From NCBI RefSeq assembly GCF_016698665.1, contig NZ_CP068046.1:1550001-1614000 (forward strand): 64,000 nucleotides of DNA. Reading direction: 5' to 3'. The position numbers were made by a program, and so were the translations under genes. The number at the start of each line of letters is the position of its first letter. Positions within the stretch are counted from its first letter, which is position 1. Origin of the DNA: Devosia rhizoryzae. GTDB lineage: Bacteria; Pseudomonadota; Alphaproteobacteria; Rhizobiales; Devosiaceae. The notes beneath the pieces were generated by a model. That model worked only from the letters and a program-made list of their open reading frames with translations. It was not told the DNA's origin and ran no database searches. Shown here piece by piece: positions 61,404 through 64,000 of this stretch.

Positions 61404-62820
61404 ATTCCTCGGCAAAGGTCGCGATGGTTGCGGTCTTGGATAGGTGCACCAGACGCAGTGCGGCGAGGAAGCAGAGGATGGCGAATCCGATGCCCACGGC
61501 GAACAGCGGCACGATTGCTGCAAGCATGGATTGTTGTGTCGTAGCAGTCGCGTAGCCGGCCGCATTGGCAGCGACACCGGCCAAGGCGGCACCCAGGGCA
61601 TTGCCGGCAGATTGGGTGGTTGGCAGCAGGGCGGAGGTGCGGTCGCGTTCGGCGTCGGAGCTTGATTCCATGATGGTCAGCATGATGTAGCCATTGGAAA
61701 TGCCGAAGCCCATGCCGATCAGCAGCTGACCCACGATCAGCACAACGGGTTGTGCAAGTTGCAGACCGGTGAGAACACTTATGAGCCCAAATGCTAGCAG
61801 AACCGGGCCTGTGCGTATGAGAATGCGGCGGGTGGAGCGTTTGCGCACATTTGCCACGGTGACCGAGGACAGGCTCCAGCCGATGGCCATGACGGCACCC
61901 ACGATGGCGGCGTGGGTCGGACCGTAGTTCCAGACCTGTTGCAGGATAAGGACGAGGTAGACGCCGGTCGTAGCGCCGGCGATCGGCATCAGCAGAAACA
62001 TCCAGAGGCCTGACCCGACAGCGGTGCGGAACGAGAAGGCGTCGGGCGGCATGAGGCGTTCGGCGCTCCGACGATCGAGCCAGACCGCGGCAGCGAGGAC
62101 GACGGCTGCAGCAACGAGGAGCGCCAGCGCTTGGGCGGCTGGCGCGACAGCGGCGAGGGCGACCAGCATGGTGCCGCCGCCGATAGCCAGGAGGCGAAGG
62201 CCGGGGAAGCCGTGCTCATCCACGGGCTTGTCGCCGCGCGGGACGACGGCCAGTACCATGGCGCAAAAGATCAGGACGAGCGGCACGTTGATGAGGAAGG
62301 CGGCGCGCCAGGAGATGAGTTCGGTCAGCGCCCCGGCGCCGGCAGGCCCGCCAAAAGCGGCGACCGCCCAGACCACCGCCTGCATGCCGAAGACCTTGGG
62401 AACAAGGCGGCTGGGGAAGAGTTCGGGGATCAAGGCGAAGCAGAGGGCTGCGACGACGCCCTCCCCCAGGCCCTGGATGGCGCGTCCGGCTAGAACCTGG
62501 GTCATGTCGCCGGCGACGGCAGCGATCAGGGTGCCGGCGAGGAACATGCCGGCCATGCTCAGCAGCGACCAGCGCGAGCCCAACCGGCGTTTCAACATGG
62601 CGGCGGCCGCACCGCCGACAATGGCGAAGACGAGATAGAGCGTCGTTGCCCAGGAGATCACCTCGACGCCACCAAGTTCCTGCACGGCGGAAGGGAGAGC
62701 GGTCGAGGACAAAAACGCGTTGAAGGCAAAGAGCGAGACGCCGAGGCAAAGGATCAGCGTCACCGGCAGATAGCGCGGGCCAAAGATTTCGGCCCAGCGG
62801 CCTTCGACGGTTTCGGTCAT
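61402..62820 (-). CDS. MFS transporter, DHA2-like (drug efflux type)
   Basis: A 472-residue protein with about 14 hydrophobic helices. The first loop has the FNAFLSSTALPSAVQELGG pattern, loop 2-3 is the motif-A-like MLKRRLGSRWSLLSMAGM, helix 4 follows VLAGRAIQGLGEGVVAALCFALIPELFP, and motif C-like VWAVAAFGGPAGAGALTELISWRAAFLINVPL is in helix 5. This pattern is typical of DHA2 multidrug exporters. The substrate cannot be told. It converges with the sugar operon and diverges from the riboswitch-controlled gene. Confidence 0.9.
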   Translation of the reverse strand: MTETVEGRWAEIFGPRYLPVTLILCLGVSLFAFNAFLSSTALPSAVQELGGVEVISWATTLYLVFAIVGGAAAAMLKRRLGSRWSLLSMAGMFLAGTLIAAVAGDMTQVLAGRAIQGLGEGVVAALCFALIPELFPSRLVPKVFGMQAVVWAVAAFGGPAGAGALTELISWRAAFLINVPLVLIFCAMVLAVVPRGDKPVDEHGFPGLRLLAIGGGTMLVALAAVAPAAQALALLVAAAVVLAAAVWLDRRSAERLMPPDAFSFRTAVGSGLWMFLLMPIAGATTGVYLVLILQQVWNYGPTHAAIVGAVMAIGWSLSSVTVANVRKRSTRRILIRTGPVLLAFGLISVLTGLQLAQPVVLIVGQLLIGMGFGISNGYIMLTIMESSSDAERDRTSALLPTTQSAGNALGAALAGVAANAAGYATATTQQSMLAAIVPLFAVGIGFAILCFLAALRLVHLSKTATIATFAEE

Positions 62821-62929
62821 GGCGGTCTCGGAAGGTGATCATTGGCTGAGTATTTTAGTGCGGCAGCTTTGGGAAGCGCTTTGCTCTACCAGTTGCCCGA
62901 TCGGCGCACAGTTACACCCTTGTGCTCCC

Positions 62930-62958
62930 TTGCCCACCCGGCGCCACTGCCCTAGATT
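62930..62958 (+). promoter_or_regulatory. Possible promoter of the riboswitch transcript
   Basis: TTGCCC (62930-62935), 17 bases, TAGATT (62953-62958). Transcription would start near 62965, about 20 bases before the riboswitch. Each box matches the consensus at four of six positions. Confidence 0.45.
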
Positions 62959-62983
62959 TGCGGTCGCAGGCTTGGCCTGCAAT

Positions 62984-63122
62984 GTTCTCAGGGCGGGGTG
63001 CAATTCCCCACCGGCGGTAAGGCAGCGATGCCAAGCCCGCGAGCGCCCTCGGGTCAGTCCCGAGGGGTCAGCAGATCCGGTGTGATTCCGGAGCCGACGG
63101 TATAGTCCGGATGAAAGAGAAC
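62984..63122 (+). promoter_or_regulatory. FMN riboswitch (RFN element)
   Basis: All conserved blocks are present in order: GTTCTCAGGGCGGGGTG, ATTCCCCACCGGCGGTA, AAGCCCGCGAGCGCC, GGTCAGCAGATCCGGTG, GATTCCGGAGCCGACGGTA, and TAGTCCGGATGAAAGAGAAC. The first and last bases pair as GTTCTC/GAGAAC to close P1. Binding of flavin mononucleotide should reduce expression of the transporter gene 101 bases downstream. Confidence 0.97.
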
Positions 63123-63185
63123 GGGATCAAGCGCCTTGCCGGGCGCGCGTGGCCTATTGGCGGCGCCATTCCGGCTCGTCGTCTC

Positions 63186-63212
63186 CCGTAACCCTGAGGA
63201 AACTGGTTACGG
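63186..63212 (+). promoter_or_regulatory. Hairpin next to the ribosome site of the riboswitch gene
   Basis: CCGTAACC and GGTTACGG form a perfect 8-bp stem whose 3' arm abuts AAAGGACG, the ribosome site. There is no T-run. This fits an expression platform acting on translation rather than transcription (inference). Confidence 0.55.
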
Positions 63213-63223
63213 AAAGGACGACT

Positions 63224-64000
63224 ATGAACCAGATTTCCTCTACCTACCGCAGCCACGCCACTTCGGGCGCGCTGTTCATGCTGGTCGCGAGCCTAGCGTT
63301 TGCCGGCAGCAATACCTTGCAAGCCGTGCTGCCCACGCCGGCCGAATATGGCGGCTTCGGCATGAGCTCGACAGGCATGGCCTTCTGGCAGTACTTGATC
63401 GCCTCGGTGCTTGCACTGCCCCTGATCCTGAGGATCGGTCTTGGCAATCTGCGCACGCGACACCCGCTCGCCCATGAGTTGCGTGCCTTTGCTTCGGCGC
63501 TGGGCGTGCATGTGTTTGTTTATGGCTACGCTTCAGGCGTGCCGATCTGGCAGATGGTGACGCTGCTGGCGACGGGTCCGCTGTTTATCATCATCGGCTC
63601 GACGCTGTTCCTGGGCGAGCGTGCTTCGCCGGCACGTATCGCCGCGGCGATGACGGGTTTTGCTGGGGCGATCATCGTTTCCGGCATCGGTGCGGAAGGG
63701 CTGGGCTGGCAGGCGCTGGTGCCGATCGTGGCGGCGGCGCTGTGGGCGGTGACCGACGTCTTGACCAAGTACCTGGTGATGCGCGGCGAGCGCCCCGAGA
63801 CGCTGACCATTTCCCTTCTCGTACTGATGACGCCGAACCATCTCGCGATCCTGCTGCTGGTGAACGCCCTGGGTGGCATCTTGCCTGCGGGGATGGCGAC
63901 TGGTTTTCCGTTTGCTCTTCCGAGCGGAGACGGGCTCTGGCTGCTGTTGCTGCTGGGCGCGCTGACCGCGGCAGCGCAGTACTTGCTGGCCTTTGCCTAC
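63224..64000 (+). CDS. ribN: RibN-like EamA (DMT) transporter, 3' end outside the window
   Basis: The first 259 residues of a drug/metabolite transporter. Eight to nine hydrophobic helices are visible, including ATSGALFMLVASLAFAGSNTLQ and, at the second EamA repeat, LVPIVAAALWAVTDVLTKYLV. ATG at 63224 follows GGAAAGG. The RFN element upstream makes it a flavin gene: RibN transporters, known from Rhizobium and related bacteria, import riboflavin and are controlled in this way. The assignment rests on the riboswitch plus the EamA family, and the gene runs past the right edge. Confidence 0.85.
   Translation, partial: MNQISSTYRSHATSGALFMLVASLAFAGSNTLQAVLPTPAEYGGFGMSSTGMAFWQYLIASVLALPLILRIGLGNLRTRHPLAHELRAFASALGVHVFVYGYASGVPIWQMVTLLATGPLFIIIGSTLFLGERASPARIAAAMTGFAGAIIVSGIGAEGLGWQALVPIVAAALWAVTDVLTKYLVMRGERPETLTISLLVLMTPNHLAILLLVNALGGILPAGMATGFPFALPSGDGLWLLLLLGALTAAAQYLLAFAY

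Overview
The window reads as chromosomal DNA of an alphaproteobacterium of the order Hyphomicrobiales, most likely Devosia or a close relative (inference; no 16S gene is present). The support is high GC content, a dinB gene preceded by the alphaproteobacterial LexA box GTTC-N7-GTTC, three iron-uptake promoters carrying TGA-N9-TCA (the RirA 'iron-responsive operator' pattern of rhizobia), hom-glpX-recJ and clpP-clpX-lon gene blocks, a tandem-domain cold-shock gene followed by a DUF192 gene, and DUF2842 next to ctaA. There is no rRNA operon, CRISPR array, prophage or insertion sequence.

Layout. 0-9.4 kb: a truncated HAD hydrolase, an ArsR-type regulator, a hemolysin-III membrane protein, a cold-shock/DUF192 pair, glyoxalase I, an M15-type lipoprotein, two almost identical tRNA-Glu genes, an MFS carrier, a periplasmic protein coupled to a sensor kinase, and SOS-type dinB. 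9.6-13.6 kb: a complete iron/siderophore ABC importer. 13.7-24.2 kb: cfa, recJ, glpX, hom, two tandem iron-binding proteins, rlmC and an alanine-type aminotransferase. 24.2-35.1 kb: a UGT-like glycosyltransferase, lon, a second iron importer lacking an ATPase, a diguanylate cyclase, clpX and clpP. 35.3-37.5 kb: a BrnT/BrnA toxin-antitoxin pair with a third small gene, and a cytochrome P450. 37.5-43.4 kb: a dicarboxylate-type symporter, an SdpI-like membrane protein, an NmrA-like protein, rpsI-rplM, ctaA and DUF2842. 43.4-52.8 kb: an exopolysaccharide locus with deacetylase, Wzz-like chain-length protein, Wza-like export lipoprotein, glycosyltransferase, polyprenyl-phosphate sugar transferase, a secreted beta-propeller-like protein and a Wzy-like polymerase. 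52.8-54.2 kb: a phosphotransferase, tRNA-Pro(GGG) and a 42-residue membrane peptide. 54.1-61.4 kb: an AraC regulator divergent from a sugar ABC importer operon ending in a Gfo/Idh/MocA-aldo/keto reductase fusion. 61.4-64 kb: an MFS carrier, then an FMN riboswitch controlling a RibN-like transporter that runs off the window.

How it fits together. Iron acquisition is the main theme: eight genes in three places, each place with a TGA-N9-TCA box overlapping a promoter, and only one ATPase gene for two permease pairs and four binding proteins. Two of the iron clusters sit inside gene neighbourhoods that are usually contiguous in related bacteria (clpP-clpX-lon, and aminotransferase-hom-glpX-recJ). 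A family of GC-rich palindromic repeats occupies at least nine intergenic gaps, mainly at gene 3' ends.

The most interesting points are the shared iron operator set and inserted iron clusters, the unassigned secreted propeller protein inside the exopolysaccharide operon, the helix-turn-helix-like N-terminal extension on homoserine dehydrogenase, the cysteine-free SUOX-like protein coupled to a histidine kinase, the degenerate BY-kinase domain on the Wzz protein, the fused oxidoreductase, and the third gene behind brnTA. I did not find a clearly new multi-gene defence or mobile system.
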